From Enhydrobacter aerosaccus (lineage in GTDB: Bacteria; Pseudomonadota; Alphaproteobacteria; Reyranellales; Reyranellaceae), in NCBI RefSeq assembly GCF_900167455.1, contig NZ_FUWJ01000001.1:1-64000 (forward strand): 64,000 nucleotides of DNA. Reading direction: 5' to 3'. Numbering within the stretch: position 1 is the stretch's first letter; each line of letters opens with the position of its first letter. Shown here in pieces: positions 63,900-64,000 of the stretch. Under the pieces are notes generated by a model. It made no database searches. It was given only the letters and a program-made list of their open reading frames with translations, and was not told the DNA's origin. The position numbers were made by a program, and so were the translations under genes.

Positions 63900-64000
63900 G
63901 GCCGCGCCAGGCGCGGACGTTGCAGGCGCCCCAGGCGCCGAAACCCACGAGTGCCTTTTATGCAGGCGTCACTCGCTAGAGGACGCAGCTGTCGTAGAAG

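Overview
The window is GC-rich (roughly two thirds G+C by eye) and reads as chromosomal DNA of an alphaproteobacterium. The basis for that is the DUF992 and DUF1993 proteins, Flp pilins, a rhizobial-type glycerol ABC operon (glpR-glpD-glpSTPQUV), FecR-domain surface proteins and tightly overlapping ATGA/GTGA gene junctions. A soil or plant-associated lineage (Hyphomicrobiales or Reyranella-like) is my inference. I found no rRNA, tRNA or CRISPR array. The left edge cuts an IS630-type transposase.

Layout. 1-3.8 kb: transposase N-terminus, an OmpA-type lipoprotein, an HETGH-motif protein and several uncharacterised small genes. 4.0-6.6 kb: a Hanks-type Ser/Thr kinase joined through a membrane anchor and an Ala/Lys/Glu coiled coil to a peptidoglycan-binding domain. 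6.7-10.3 kb: DUF1993, an exported protein, MarC, DUF992, then fdhD-mobB for molybdoenzyme maturation. 10.3-15.6 kb, minus strand: glycosyltransferase, a Slam/DUF560-like TPR-barrel outer-membrane protein and a large FecR-domain protein whose C-terminus resembles a TbpB-type barrel, a candidate type XI (Slam) secretion pair. 15.7-19.3 kb: IlvD/Edd dehydratase and a sarcosine-oxidase-like flavoenzyme, with a divergent isochorismatase-like hydrolase. 19.4-20.0 kb: three tiny Flp pilin-like genes, two of them easily missed. 20.2-31.2 kb: universal stress protein, AI-2E-type permease, DUF805, small membrane proteins, ClC transporter, HlyD-like adaptor and Tex.

31.5-54.6 kb is a catabolic island. 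A TetR regulator diverges from an amidase, a five-gene dipeptide-type ABC importer and a bis-MGD molybdoenzyme. Facing it is a Liv-type ABC importer. Divergent from that is an operon for a crotonase, HyuA, HyuB, an epimerase, an SDR, a GntR/FCD regulator and a PuuE-like polysaccharide deacetylase-fold hydrolase. The gene content points to uptake and opening of a cyclic amide, imide or hydantoin-like compound; the actual substrate cannot be read from sequence.

54.9-63.6 kb is a glycerol uptake and oxidation operon: GlpR repressor, GlpD, two ATPases with complementary motif losses (one canonical and one degenerate ATP site), two permeases, a DUF2160 membrane protein and a periplasmic binding protein. 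It ends in a strong hairpin. The last 350 bases look like a decayed gene on the minus strand.

The points most worth checking are the Slam-like/FecR pair, the Glu5-lacking pilin-like gene coupled to a Flp pilin, the asymmetric glycerol ATPase, and the catabolic island with its candidate GntR operator.
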